Shown piece by piece: positions 12,205 to 24,436 of a stretch of 64,000 bases of DNA (position 1 is the stretch's first letter; every line of letters begins with the position of its first letter). Location: assembly GCF_963169125.1 (NCBI RefSeq), contig NC_084798.1, positions 196,597,481-196,661,480 of the forward strand, written 5' to 3'. Under the pieces are notes generated by a model. That model was not told where the DNA came from. It did not search any database and saw only the letters and a program-made list of their open reading frames with translations. The stretch is from Humulus lupulus (lineage: Eukaryota; Streptophyta; Magnoliopsida; Rosales; Cannabaceae). Position numbers and translations under genes: made by a program.

Positions 12205-12511
12205 AATATACTCTGAGCTTGTCCTGAAGTAGGGTGGCAAGCTCGTAGCAGTATCATAAGTCTTGATAGCCACAGGGTCGATCGCTGATCTCGAAGTCCC
12301 GATGAGTCATCTGGGATAGCCCGTTGCGTATGAACATATTTATTGTTGTATAATCCCAAAAATTAAGGGATATTATTTAGTCTGTTATCCGTTTCCGATT
12401 CTTATGGGACGTTTCCACATATGTAGGAGATATTGCATTTAATGTCATTATTTAAATTGATATATAGAATATCTTCCCGAAATATGTGGGAATGAACTTT
12501 GTAACCTCCCC

Positions 12512-12519
12512 TATAAATA
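12512..12519 (+). promoter_or_regulatory. LTR TATA box of element 1
   Basis: TATAAATA within CCCCTATAAATAGAGG in the 3' LTR. It is the expected core promoter for genomic RNA in the corresponding 5' LTR. Confidence 0.65.
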
Positions 12520-12760
12520 GAGGAAGAATGACCACTTGTAGAGGATGGATTTCTTTTGGCTAAAAGATAAGCTCTGGGTAATTCATCTCTGAAGAATTTC
12601 CATAAATCTTTAACCCTTAATAACACAGACTCGTGGACTAGGCAGAGTTGATTGCTGAACCACGTAAAAACCCTCTTGTATTTCTTCATTATTCATTTGC
12701 TTCATAGTATACATTGTTTAATTGCTCTACGATTTAAGTTGACGAAAAACGGCGTCAACA

Positions 12761-14371
12761 ATTTATTTATTTAATTTTATTTAAGTTTAAGTCATATTTA
12801 CAATCTACCGTTAAATATATGAATATTCTGTTAAATATAAGAATATTCTGTGAAAATTAGGGGAAAAAATAAAAAATCGTTAAAACCAAGAATTTTTGTT
12901 ATCTACACATTTTTTATATATAAGAGATATGGTAATATATTTATTTATATGGAGGGAAATTAAAAAAAAATTATTTATTTTGGATTTGTATCTTTAATTC
13001 CTTAATAAATGGTATATTTTTGTGCAAGTAAATATCTTTTTGGTCATTTTTTTCTAAAAAGATAAGTTTTTTTTTCAAATGGGAATAATTGAATTAAATT
13101 TTATTTGATTGATATTTTAAAGATTGATTAAATTAAAATTAATTGTGATTAATTAATGGATTGATTTCATGAAATTGATTGATCAATTTTTTTTAGCTAT
13201 TCATTTATTTTGGTAATAAATGTGTACATGCATAAATTAGTAACATGCCATATAGATTGTATGCTAGTCTCATCCAATTAATTAACATGCCATGCATCAT
13301 TATAATTGTCATTTTTTCAAATTTGTGTTTAGATGATGAACTTATAGTAATGACCCATTATTTTAGATAATGAGAAAAAGATCAAATAAAACGGGTCATA
13401 ATCTTGATAGGTTTTATTTGGACCCAATTGAACATGTAAAGTTTAAATTCCTCTCTTATGGGTGATTCCACTTGTGAATGCTCATTTGCTTTGCATTACT
13501 AGATTGAGTCTAACCAATTGAATAACAATTAATAAAACGAATGTTCAAATTCCTGTCTTTTTGGGCTTTGTGTGGAAGTTAGGGAGCTTTCATAGTGCGT
13601 ACAACATATTGAACCCAGCTCTCCTCCATGCAAGCTCGAATTGTTAAAGCTCATTTACCTAAGTTGGACTTAATTGTATTAGGTTAATCTTTTTAGTTGC
13701 ACCTAAGAATTGATTAGAAACAAATTAATTCTAATTTTTGGATTAATTTTGAAGGGTAATTTTAGAATTAATAGGAAAATTATAAACTATGGTTTATTGA
13801 TTATTTTAATAATTTGGGAAACCTAAGTTGGTAATTTTCAAAAGAAGAAAATACTAAAAGATTTAATAATGAGTTTTAAAATTTGAATTCGATCTCCACC
13901 GTTGATTTAACAAGGTTAAAGTTCAGTGGGGCTTCATGGCGCTTTGATTTTGTCTCCCTATGGAAGGTGTTCACTGGACTTCTTAACATGGTTAAATTTC
14001 TTAGGATAGATGGTTATAGATGAACCTTCTATAGACTCATCCCTACGGTGACTATATGAATTAAGCCTATAATAATCGAAACCGTGGGTCAAACTCATAA
14101 ACTAAGAAATATTTGTGACTCTCGCCTACCGAGACACATGGGTTTTCGTTACTTTGATCGAATGGATAGGTAGTTAATAAAAGTCTAGGACGTTTTATTA
14201 ATTGAGATGTTTCTCTATTTAACTAAGTGAATATTTGTGACTCTCGCCTACTGGGACACATGGGTTCATGGCTAGTTAAAGCACCTAAGAAATAGAAGAT
14301 AATTGTTTTAGTATTTTGCTTATCTCAAAACATTTTGTATGTTATGCTATTTCTAATAATTTGATGAATGA
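12761..14371. other. AT-rich stretch and leader of the copia remnant
   Basis: No convincing gene. From about 13.3 kb the sequence resembles a transposon leader. It has a direct repeat of about 37 bp (ATATTTGTGACTCTCGCCTA core) at about 14106-14141 and again at about 14230-14268. The repeat lies just ahead of the copia gag remnant. No clear 5' LTR was found. Confidence 0.45.
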
Positions 14372-14896
14372 ATGTTTGTCAAGCAATGCGTTAATTTCTA
14401 CTTAGTTGATAATCGTAGCTCTAGGCGTCACACCATACTCTCTCTAATCTCTAAAAAGTTACTCTTTGATGAGAACCTCACGAAATGCTTGTCCAACATC
14501 AACATGTTGTTGATTATGGACAACATCGTATTCGTGATAATTAAATATATTCCTATTTTTCCAATTCAACGATTACCAAATCCTTTAAGGAGGATTGCTG
14601 ATGGTGGACCAAGCAAGGGAAAGAAGGCTAATACTATCAAACATGCTCAAGGAAAAGTTGTCTTAAGCTTCTTCTTCGAAGAGCAAATGAGGAAGAAATT
14701 CAAACAAAAGAACAAGAAGTCCACTAGCACGGCACCAAATGCTGCAAAGCATCTTGGAGCATGGCCTGATTATAAGTACAAACAAAAAGGAGAGTGTTTT
14801 CAACTACAAGGAGACTGGGAATTGGGACAAGATTGCTCGGTACTCAAGGCATATGGAACCCAAGATAATGAAATATATTGTCTTGGATGCATGTGA
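14372..14896 (+). pseudogene. Copia gag remnant
   Basis: An open frame of about 174 codons. The C-terminal half is Lys-rich and then reads KGECFQLQGDWELGQDC near 14790-14840. This looks like a decayed CCHC zinc knuckle in which the inner Cys and His have been lost. Its position upstream of a copia integrase supports gag. The N-terminal half shows no motif that I recognise. Confidence 0.55.
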
Positions 14897-15539
14897 TTTT
14901 AGAGGATGATTCTTCAATTTTAGATCTTTGAATCAGGATCTACTAACACATGCCTGTACTTTTTTACAACTTTTTTGCATTAGGAAAGTCGAGAAGGATG
15001 AAAAGCTAAAGCTTGGAATCTGACAAGGGTTGTTCTTATCAGACAAGGCAAAAGGATAAGATTGAATGAATTTTGGAAAGAAATCTATTGTTTTAAGGCA
15101 ATGTTTAGTTTATTCCGATGTTTAGTAGAAATTTTAATTTTAATTTTCCTTATTACATCAACAACAATATGTAGTTACTTTCACAAGTAATAAAATCATA
15201 TTTCTTTAAATGGATGTGAATTGTGTGGGGGATGTATGGAAAATGGGCTATACTTATTGCAACCAAACGAATCATATGTACTAAATAATGAGTTGTTCAA
15301 ATAGCTAAACCTAGGACCGTTAGACGATAAAATGTCAATAACATTAGAAATGATGTATCTTTAGCATCTTCGCTTTGTTCATATTTTCTATGATAGGATT
15401 CAAAGGTTGGGCCTTTGAGGGAACTCACCTAGGGTGACCTGCCTGTTTGTGAATCTAGTCTCAAGGGAAAAATGACAAAGTTTCCATTCTCTATGATAGG
15501 AGAAAGGCTCAAATAACCACTAAGGCTAGTATATTCAAA

Positions 15540-16290
15540 TGTCTAGGGACAAATGAATGTTCAAGCGAGGGGTGGTTATGAGTATTTTGTCACCTTCATT
15601 GACAATTTCTCTAGAGACTCACGTAAGTACCTAAAGCATAGGAATTCTAAGAATTTGTTAAGAAGTTCAAAGAATTCATTGCTATGGCTTTGAAACCAAA
15701 TTAGGTAAAACGTTAAAGATCTTGCGCTCTGATAGGGGTGGAGGATATTTGGATAATCAGAACCAAGATCATATAAATGAACTTGGAGAATTGTCTAAAG
15801 AAATTTCCTCAAGGTCTCCGCAACAGAACAGTGTTTCTGAGCGACGTGAATCGCGCGCTTATGAAAATGTGTATTCTATGATAAGCTATTCAACTCTACC
15901 AGCTTCTTACCCATATATTTTATGGAGACATACTACCTAGACCACATGAGACATTTTTTTAAATGTTGTGCCATCTCAAAACTGTCTCTAAGACACCACT
16001 AGATTTATAGAATGGTCATGAACCTAGTTTACATCATTATGGAATTTGGGGGTGCCCTGGTCATGTCTCGAGCAAAAAGGTAGGAAAGCTAGAATGGCGA
16101 ACTGAGGTTTGCTTGTTTATTGGCTATCCTAAATGTACTTGGGGTGGTCTGTTTTATAGTCCAGTAGACAAGAAAGTGTTTGGCTCTACAAACGCTACTT
16201 TTTTGGATAACGACTGCATAATGAATTTCAAGCCTTGTAACAAAATAGCATTAGATGAAAAACGATAAACTATTGTTCCATCTTCATCGA
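15540..16290 (+). pseudogene. Copia integrase remnant
   Basis: Recognisable pieces are RGGYEYFVTFIDNFSR near 15565-15615 (first catalytic Asp), LRSDRGGGYLDNQ near 15721-15760 (second Asp) and SPQQNSVSERRESR near 15810-15850 (third, Glu). Later pieces resemble the GKAR...CVFIGYPK block at about 16075-16140. Several stops and frame changes make it non-functional. Confidence 0.75.
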
Positions 16291-16549
16291 CGCAAGTCGA
16301 TGAAAACAAGGTATATTTTGAAACCACTAATCCAAGTCAGAAAGTTACAGAGTCTTGTTGTAGTGGGAGGGTTTCTCGGCACACGATACCTATGAGATGG
16401 TGAAACCCACAAGCTGGTTAGGGACACAAGTAACAATGATCTTTTGTCTTTTAAACAGACAATGGGTAGGTCTGAAAGGGATTTTTGGATCGAAGCCAAG
16501 TACCAGGAAATTGAGTCTAAATACTCTAAATTTGTCTGAGATCTTGTAG

Positions 16550-17160
16550 ATGCGCCATTGGACTTTAGGCCCATGGGGTGCAAATGGGTCTATAAGAATA
16601 AGAGAGAAGCTGATAAAAAGGTTGAGACATGAAAGTCTTGACTCGTGGCAGAGAAAGAAAATTGACTTAGAGAAAACTTTTTCTCCGATAGCCATGTTAA
16701 AATTCATTTAGTATACTCTTATCCATAGCCACAACTCTTGATTAAGAGATAAGGAAAATAGACATCAAAGAAACATTTTTAATGGCTATCTTGATGAGAC
16801 CATTAACATGGATCAATCATAAGGATTTAAAGTAGTTGGACACGAAAGTCGGCAAGTTGAGTAAGTCAATCTATGGACTTAAACAAGCTTCACACTCCTA
16901 GAACATAAGGTTTAATGGAAACATTAAGACTTGTGGTTTTGAACAAAATGTAGATGACCCTTGTGTTTAACCAACTTAAGCAAAAATACATTGTGGTGTT
17001 CTTAATCCCTTATGTAGATAATGTCTTACTCATTGGAAACAATGTCAAGAAATTATCAGACATAAAGAGCTGGCTGGAAACAAAATTCCAGATTTTGTTG
17101 TAACAAGTCGTGTTCTTGGTATCTAGATCATCAAGGATAGAAAGAACTGAATTCTGGCTC
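16550..17160 (+). pseudogene. Copia reverse transcriptase remnant
   Basis: Pieces in changing frames match copia RT. The GCKWVYK-like block is at about 16575-16600, an EIRKIDIKETFLMAILMRPLTW-like stretch with frameshift near 16745-16812, and PYVDNVLLIGNNVKKL near 17008-17055. In the last, the catalytic YVDD has become YVDN, so the active site is lost as well as the frame. Confidence 0.75.
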
Positions 17161-17985
17161 TAACTCAAGCAGCCTACTTGGTTGAGGTGCTTGGGCGTTA
17201 CATTGTAACAAATTCTGAGAAATGATGTTTAGCATCTTGACATGTAATTTATTTTTCTAAACAACAGTCTTCACAGACTCCTCAAGAGAAAGAAAAGATG
17301 AAACAAATTCTTTATGCATTTGCAAGCTATGTTGTATGTTGTGACTGGAGATTTGCTATGCAGTGGGAGTGGTGAGAAAGTGCCAGTGAAACCTTAGAAA
17401 TGAACAATAGATAGTGGTCAATATCTTAGATGGACTAGAGACTATATGTTAGTCTATTCAGGTGGATCTTTGAACCTGTTAGGCTACACAGATTCAGATT
17501 TTAGACTGATGTTGATGACAAGAAGTCTATTTCCGAAAAAGGTGTTTACTCTTGGGGGTGGAGCTACGATTTGGAGAAGCGATAGGTTGTTTGCCATCTC
17601 AGTAGCTGTGATTTGGAGAAGCGTTAGGCTATCTTCAATTTCAGATTCCACCTTGGAGGTTGAGTACATAGCTGCATCTTTAGCGGCTAAGAAAATTGTC
17701 AGGTTGAGGAAGTTCCATATGAATTTCGGTGTTATTCCAAAAATGGATAAAACACTCATTTGGTCTAGTTACAATAATGAGGCAATAACAAATTCAAAAG
17801 AACCTCGAAGCCACAAAAGAGCAAAACATATAGAGAGAAAGTACCACATTATTGGAGATGTGTGGCGAAGGCGTGATGTGAAAGTGATGAAGATAGCATT
17901 GGAAGGCAATCTTTCATAACCCTTTACAAAGATATAAGCAAAGAGCATAATTGTGAAGCATGTAAAATAAATGGTTTTGAAAAAC
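17161..17985 (+). pseudogene. Copia RNase H remnant with internal duplication
   Basis: The open part 17446-17919 reads LVYSGGSLNLLGYTDSDF (first Asp block), then DSTLEVEYIAASLAAKKIV (Glu block) and NSKEPRSHKRAKHIERKYH, the classic end of copia Pol. A 42-bp in-phase duplication starting at 17568 and 17610 repeats an IWRS-R segment. An earlier part (MQW...YCTCNYRWSIS-like) is unreadable. The polypurine tract and LTR follow. Confidence 0.8.
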
Positions 17986-18020
17986 ATGTCCCATTTGTTT
18001 TAAAAGGGCAAGTGAGAGTT

Positions 18021-19612
18021 TTTTGGGTTTTATGCCCTTATAAAACCATGTCAGACATGTAACGCAATTTTATATTGTCAATAAAAGAAGTATAAATCAT
18101 TTAGTTTGACAACCGTGTTGCTTGCTTGTTTTATTACATGATTATTTGAATAATACAAACATTTATAAAATGTCGAACATATAAATAATTACAATTATAG
18201 TGACTAGACCACAGTGGATTATAATTGTAATTATATGTTCAAAAGAACGAGTCCTAAGATTAAGTCAGTGCATTGGATTTTCACTGATCTATTAATCTAC
18301 GATATGATCTACTTACACATTCGGGGTGTGATGTCTTATCCAAGGCATTGGCCAAGTAGATAAGATCAGATGTATTTTGTTACATTGGACTGGACCGATA
18401 TTGATTATTGATAAGATAAGTAAGTATCGTTATTATCTAATCTAATCATATCACAACGTTGACCATAGGCCAATTAAATCTTAATTCTGAGTGATTAATA
18501 TTCTGCTAATTGTATTATACAAATCTTTTGATTTGTTCATTACCAGCTTACCCTACGGACTAACTCATGCTTACATATTGGAGATTTGGTAGTATAATTG
18601 ATTGAGAGTATTTATCATAGACATGAAATCTATAGCTTCTGTTTAAGAAGTGAAACGATGATTTCTTTATAGCTTGGTTCAAGTGTTAAATGATAGAGTA
18701 CTCATTTCTGTAATTAAGTTTACGAAAATATCATTTACAAGGAACTTAGTGAGAGTTAAGGATAAAATTCCAATGAGGGGTAAAACGGTAATTTGCACAT
18801 GTCCCTTTATTAGATCATCTATAGTGGATTGAACGAGGGTTATGATTATAAGAATGGATAACGTATTTAGATTTGGTGTAAAGCGTTCTATGAATTCAAA
18901 AGTGCAATTCTATGTCTATAGTAGAGTCACGAAGAATTAATAAGGTAGTGAGTTTATTTGTTATAAATAAACTCACGGTAACTTATTGGAGCTTGAGTTC
19001 ATGGATCCATGGTCCCTATGTCATCTCTTATCAAAATGAACCTAGTAGTCTTGAATAATTAATTTAATTATTAATTATAAAAATATCATATTGACTAATT
19101 CAATGGAAATAAATAATGTTAAATTATTTATTGATATTTTGTAAGAAAAGAACTAGAAGAAAATTTGAGGATTTTATTGCAAAGTCTTAAAAGATAGTAT
19201 TATAGCCAATTTGGACAATTTTGTTAATATTTATCGAAAAACAAGGTGCCACTGATAGCCCTAGTGCAACCTGCACAGTAGCAAGGGGGGAATACAATTC
19301 GAGAGAAAAACAAGTCAGTTACTATTTATTTTTGGAGAGAGCCTCTACTCTTCATCTTTGCAACCGCCCCAATAACAAGATCAAACTCAACTTGCTCATG
19401 AAGGTTTAAAGTTCATAAATAATACTGGCTAAAATAGACGTTGGTCATCTTTTTTGGATCGAACCACTTAAATCTCCGTGTCATTCATTTGTTGCTGCAT
19501 TTACTTCTCTTTAGTTCATTGTTCATCATTAAAGATTTGCTTCGAGGTATTACACACAAATGACTCTTCATTTGTCACTCCGTGTGAGTTGACGAAAAAA
19601 CGAGTGAAATAA
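18021..19612 (+). repeat. 3' LTR of the copia remnant (approximate limits)
   Basis: Begins after the purine-rich AAAAGGGCAAGTGAGAG at a decayed TGTTGGG-like start (TTTTGGGTTTTATGCCC) and ends near ACGAAAAAACGAGTGAAAT. Blocks such as TTATTGGAGCTTG and GGGTAAAACGGTAATTT recur in the copia-type LTR at 50561-51676, so the two are related families. The limits are by comparison, not by a target duplication. Confidence 0.6.
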
Positions 19613-20623
19613 TTACCCTGTATAATATATAGGGGGAACAAGTATTTAATAATTTGAATTTAAAAACAATATATATATATATGGTATGTCTTATGTGTCA
19701 AAACCAATCTCAAGTGTATTCCTAAAATAAAAACCCATCTTAAGTGTCCAATGCGCGTTTATATACATACATCATCATCCACAAGAAATGTCTAATTTGT
19801 ATTTTTCATTATCTATTTATTTAATTATCCATCATATTGTAAAGGGCTATAACACTTCATTACATAAATTTTTCATGTTTCTTTAAAAGACTCCAGCACT
19901 TGATCACTAATCCATAATGATAAAAGTAGTGAATAACCTAGAAATAAAGAGTAATGATGAGAAGAAATAAAAGAATATATTGGACTAACCCGGACCAAAT
20001 CTATGATTTCATTTGATTTAATATTAAAAATTATGTAAATGATGAGATAAAATACAAAAATTAGATGTGAAAAAGTATAATAAATAAAAATTTAATGGGA
20101 CATATTAGCAAAAATTTATAGAAGAGTAGTAAAATATATGTATAAAATTATTATTATTATTGTTATCATTATTATTTTATATATGAGTGATCTCACTGTA
20201 CCTATACCAAGATTAACTTTAATAATATACACACTCAAAGCTATTCAGAGTCATCAGCGATATCCTATATTTAGGGTGCATTGTTAGTGATGATATAATT
20301 TTGATTTGTAATGACTTTTTTGATACATATCCTTTCAGTGCTCACTCTTCAGTGACAAAATGAAGGATAGACACTTGGTGCTCTTTTATACTCTGGAATT
20401 TTTTTTTATTGAGGCCAAATTTTTTCCTTGAAAGAAAAATTACAAAAATTACTACATTAAATTTTCATACTGACTAGTATTCCATAAAATTAAATTAAAT
20501 AACAATATTTTGGTTTGTGCATAACTAACAAGGAAAGAGTTATAACGAAATGAGTGAATGGGGTTAAAGCCAATATTTTATTTAGTAATATTAGTACAAA
20601 ACACTTATTTTTTAAAGATGAAT
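19613..20623. other. AT-rich intergenic DNA, no gene seen
   Basis: Strongly AT-rich with a short (AT)n run near 19668-19682. No coding, RNA or element signal was recognised. Confidence 0.6.
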
Positions 20624-22849
20624 TGTGACGACCCGAATTTGTTAATAGGGTTTAGGGTCTTGATTAGTGTGCCGGGAGGACAATAAATGCTTTAATATGT
20701 TAATATGTGAATTAATGTGAATATATGATAATGATGCATGTTTAGTTTAGTTAAATGTGTATGTGGGCCCCGTTTGGATATTAGGGGTATATATGTGATA
20801 AATGCGATATATATGTGATATATCTGTGCAGCACGATCCGAGACAGTCCTGGAGAGCGATTAGCCAAGAAGTCACAATAGGGTTGAGATTCCGACTCGGG
20901 GTGAGTCGAGGGGCAATTTGGGTATTAGTTATTACATGTGGCTATCGGGTTATGAAAACAAATATTTGGAGATATATTTGAGGATAGAATGTCTAGTAGG
21001 GGATATTGGGGAAATTAATATTTTGGACCTCAAGGACTTAGCGGGATTAGGTAAATAACTAAATTTCCCTTGAGTCAATTAAGGTTAAGGGCTAAGCTTA
21101 AGGGGGCAGCTTGGTCATTTTGTAAGGATAAAGTTAGATATAGTTAAGTAAGGAAACTACTGGAACCAAAAGGAAGAATTAGTTTCTTAAGCTTAATCCT
21201 CTCAAGGTCGGTTTATTGACTTGGACTGTGGTGTGTGAGCTTGGGAGAATTTCAGCAGAAATCCAAGGCTTGAGGCTTGCTGTGAGATAGCTTTGAAGGT
21301 GGAGGAGCAAAGAAGGTTAGGGATTATCACCTAAGGTAAGGAGTTTAACCTTTAAATCTCTTGAGTTTCAGTTGAGTTTCAGTTAAAATCATGAGCTGCA
21401 TGTGAATTGAGATTATGATGTTAGGTTGGGTTGTGATCTGAGTTTCTTGGCTGTATGAACTTATAGCAAAGTTTAGATGGTGTGGATGGGAGACTTAAGC
21501 TTGATTTCTGGGTTAAATTGTTGGGGTAAGTTGATTGTGGATGAGCTGGTTTGAAGAAAGTGCAGGAAAAAGGGTGAGGAATCTGGGTTTGGAGGTGAGG
21601 GTCACGGCCCTAGGAGGGGCGCGCCACGGCCCGTGTGCGCGCGAGGCCATGGGAGGCCGAAATGCTTGAGGCGCGCCGCGATGCTTGGTGATGCGCGCCA
21701 CGACCCGTGTGTGCTCTAGGGAGATGCTAGCCTCTGTTTCGAGGCTAGCCGCGACGCTTGAGGGTAGGGTCGCAGCTCTTAGTGCCAACTTGTGTTTTTA
21801 AGGGTGTTTAGGCTTGGGAACTCAATGGTTAAGGCTCAGGATGGATTTTATCACCTGGATTGATATAATTCAAGGTCCCGGAGGTTAGGGTTATGGCTCA
21901 AAGTTATTTATTGGATTAGAACTTGATGGATGGATATTGTTAATGTGTTATGACTAGGGTTTCGGCGAGGCTCAAGTTAGAGGACTATGCTCGGGACATC
22001 GGTGCTCGGAGAGCTCGAGATTCAGGTAAGAAAACCCTTGTTCCCATAGAGCTTGTATGCAGGGCTGAGCCCAATGTGTTTAAATTGTAGGGCATAGCCC
22101 TTTGATTGTATTTGCTAGTATTCTATATTTGTTTAATATGCTATGAGTGCAATTATGTGAATGGTCGGCAAGAGTCGGGAACAGTGTAGGCCGAGGTCGG
22201 CAGGGGCCGGGAACGGCGATAGGCACGTTGAGTGCAAGGCCGAGTACGGCAAGGGGCCGGGAGCAGCGTTGAGCACGTGGAGTTCGAGTTGCCAGGGCGG
22301 GTCCCTAAAAGGATACCTGGATATCCTCACGGTGTAGACCGCGAACCCAGGGCCTGGTAAAGCGCCTGGGATGGCTAGGCCGTATGTGTTTAGCCTATTG
22401 ATGGCCAGTTTGTATACTTGGTGTATGTTTTGCATATGTTATCTGTTTGTGGATTTTCTTGCTGGGCTTCGGCTCACAGATGCTCTGTGGTGCAGGTAAG
22501 GGTAAGGAGAAAGCCAACCAACCATGAGTGTAGCAGGCATGAAGCGGCGTGTACATGTTTGGCCAACCTGGCTGCCACAGCCAGTGGATTTTGGGAGATG
22601 TTTGTAAATAAACCTAGATTTTGTCGTTTAGTCGACTTGGTTCAGTTTATGTGTTGTAAATATTTCTAAACTGTATTTTGGGATCCCAAGTGTTAAACTT
22701 TTATGATTTTCAATGAAATGGAATTATTTCTAAAGTTTTTCCTCTGTTTATAGCTTAATTACACTATTTGACGTAAAACCTCGATTAGCGAGTTGAATGC
22801 ACGTTTTTAAACTCACTTAGTAACGACTCTAAAGTAGTAGGGCGTTACA
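20624..22849 (+). mobile_element. Second solo LTR, same family as 9820-12204
   Basis: 2226 bp from TGTGACGACCC to GGGCGTTACA with no internal coding region. It shares start, end and several internal blocks with the solo LTR at 9820-12204. The flanking 5-mers (TGAAT left, TAAAC right) do not match, so the target duplication has decayed or the copy formed by inter-element recombination. It contains a GC-rich block of short repeats around 21605-21780. Confidence 0.8.
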
Positions 22850-24213
22850 TAAACTATCATTTAATGGTGAAAATGACAGATAGTCCTACTGGTGAGGTGA
22901 TACCCAAAGAATCGTTTAGATCTCACCAAGGAGACTACCCAAACAACAACCAACCTAGCCGATTACAAAGTTGGAGTAATTAACCCTAGAACAACGTCAT
23001 TCCAACAAAGACAAATATTGACATAATGGCATAAATGGTAGATTGATCATGACCCCTACGCAGACACACTGCCTAGTGCTTCGCCAGATTTGACAATTAA
23101 GCAATGGAGCTCCAAACCAAATCAACGATACCACCCAAATGTGAATTGAGCAACTATCTAATAAAATTCGCACTAGTCAAAGACCCTATAGACAAGGTGA
23201 TAAAATATCATTATTACGACAAACAAACTAAAGTAAAGACCAGAACACACAAAACCAAACAACTGAAAACACTAACAAAACCGAACAACTAAAATTTAAT
23301 ACCACATAGAATCACCAAGATCTTGGTGTTGAAGAAACACCACCATTCAGAACCAATTCTAGACCACGAACCACGACCCCCACTGGACAACCCACTAGAT
23401 CCACAAACCTCTGAGACGCCACCACCATCATGAGACATCGTCGACCACCCACACGCCACCCTCAGCTTCAACAACCAGGACCCAACACTTTAAAGTGTCT
23501 AATATATGAAATTTAAAATATTAAAACAATCAAATCTCAAGTAATGACACATGCACACAATATATGCACTAAACATTACTCATAGTGACGTGATATTACT
23601 TTTTAAAACAATGAATCTCATTTTAAATAAATATAGTTTGTTAAAAAAACTGACACACCACTATATATATATATAATATTTTGTACAATAATTTGTGCAC
23701 CCTCAATATATACCAATATATTTCACATACTTATGAGATAAATTATTTTAACTTAGTGATACCTATTCTAAATAAAGTTGATTGGTTAAGAAAATGTATC
23801 ACATAAATTTACGTAATATTTTAGTATAAATTATGTGTACACATATCATTACTCACAAACAACTATTATTCCATATATTTTGTATACCTTAATTATTTCG
23901 TAGAATATTATATTTAGTAACACGCTTTTTAATGTTGATGTTAAAAGTTCAAATCAACATTTTTCTTTCATAGAAAAAAAAAATGCTCTTGTATTAAAGA
24001 GCTCATGCCTTAAAAAAAGAGAGAATGAGACACATGAATGAAATGGTATAATAATAGCCCCTACCCCTAGTATCATATGACTACGACCATTATATAATAA
24101 CTCAAACCCCACACATAAAGGACTTGGCTTGCCTAGTCCTACCTAAACAAACAAACAAACCAACCTCTGTTCACTCTTTCATCTTCTACTTTTCCTATTT
24201 AATATCTCTTCTC
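22850..24213. other. Intergenic DNA upstream of the bHLH gene
   Basis: AT-rich. A more complex stretch at about 22.9-23.5 kb contains short frames on both strands without a recognisable domain. The part closest to the gene would contain its promoter. Nothing else was recognised. Confidence 0.5.
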
Positions 24214-24222
24214 TTTATAAAA
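24214..24222 (+). promoter_or_regulatory. Probable TATA box of the bHLH gene
   Basis: TTTATAAAA lies 215 bp before the start codon in a pyrimidine-rich context (CTTCTCTTTATAAAACG). A start of transcription about 30 bp downstream would give a leader of roughly 190 nt. Confidence 0.5.
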
Positions 24223-24320
24223 CGACATATATATCCCTCCCTTCTTCAAATCTATTTAATCAATCAAAACTCGTGCAAAAACAAAACAAACACATCCGAC
24301 AATCAATTTCAACATTTGGA

Positions 24321-24398
24321 ATGCTATTTTTCTCAACGTTTCCACCTCCATTTTCTCAGCTCCCAAACATCTCTAGTAACCTTTCTCTCCCTTTTTAA
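24321..24398 (+). CDS. Possible upstream ORF in the bHLH leader
   Basis: An ATG at 24321 opens a 25-codon frame that ends with TAA at 24396-24398, 38 bp before the main start codon. It falls inside the predicted leader. Such upstream ORFs can lower translation of the main frame; no conserved peptide was recognised, so regulation is only a possibility. Confidence 0.3.
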   Translation: MLFFSTFPPPFSQLPNISSNLSLPF

Positions 24399-24436
24399 GA
24401 CTACTACTCTATATCCAAAACCCACTAATCTTTTCG

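Larger units (their letters stand above)
1..12760 (+). mobile_element. Tat-type Ty3/gypsy LTR retrotransposon 1, decayed, left end outside window
   Basis: Order on the + strand is gag, protease, reverse transcriptase, RNase H, second RNase H and integrase, followed by a tandem-repeat array, a - strand gene and a 3' LTR. This order and the second RNase H fit the Tat lineage of plant Ty3/gypsy elements. All coding parts carry stops or frameshifts, so the copy is old. The 5' LTR lies before the window. The 3' LTR is interrupted by a solo LTR at 9820-12204. The window begins inside gag. Confidence 0.9.
9551..12760 (+). repeat. 3' LTR of Tat-type element 1 (interrupted by a solo LTR)
   Basis: Starts TATTACACCCAGATTTCGAG (expected TG decayed to TA) after the polypurine tract and ends GGCGTCAACA at 12760, the same ending as the young element's LTR. 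Removing the nested solo LTR and one copy of its 5-bp duplication leaves about 820 bp, close to the 775-776 bp of the young element. A TATA box lies at 12512-12519 and a CGTGGACTAGGC...GAACCACGTAAAA segment typical of Tat LTRs at about 12630-12670. Confidence 0.8.
14372..19612 (+). mobile_element. Decayed Ty1/copia retrotransposon with 3' LTR
   Basis: Order on the + strand is gag remnant, integrase, reverse transcriptase, RNase H, 3' LTR. Integrase before RT is the Ty1/copia order, unlike the three Ty3-type elements in the window. All domains are broken by stops and frameshifts. No 5' LTR was recognised. The 5' limit is the first recognisable gag sequence and is approximate. Confidence 0.85.

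Noticed and set aside
23104..23474. Small frames on both strands as host genes
   Set aside because: Short, no motif, no splice signals that join them; composition like decayed repeat DNA.
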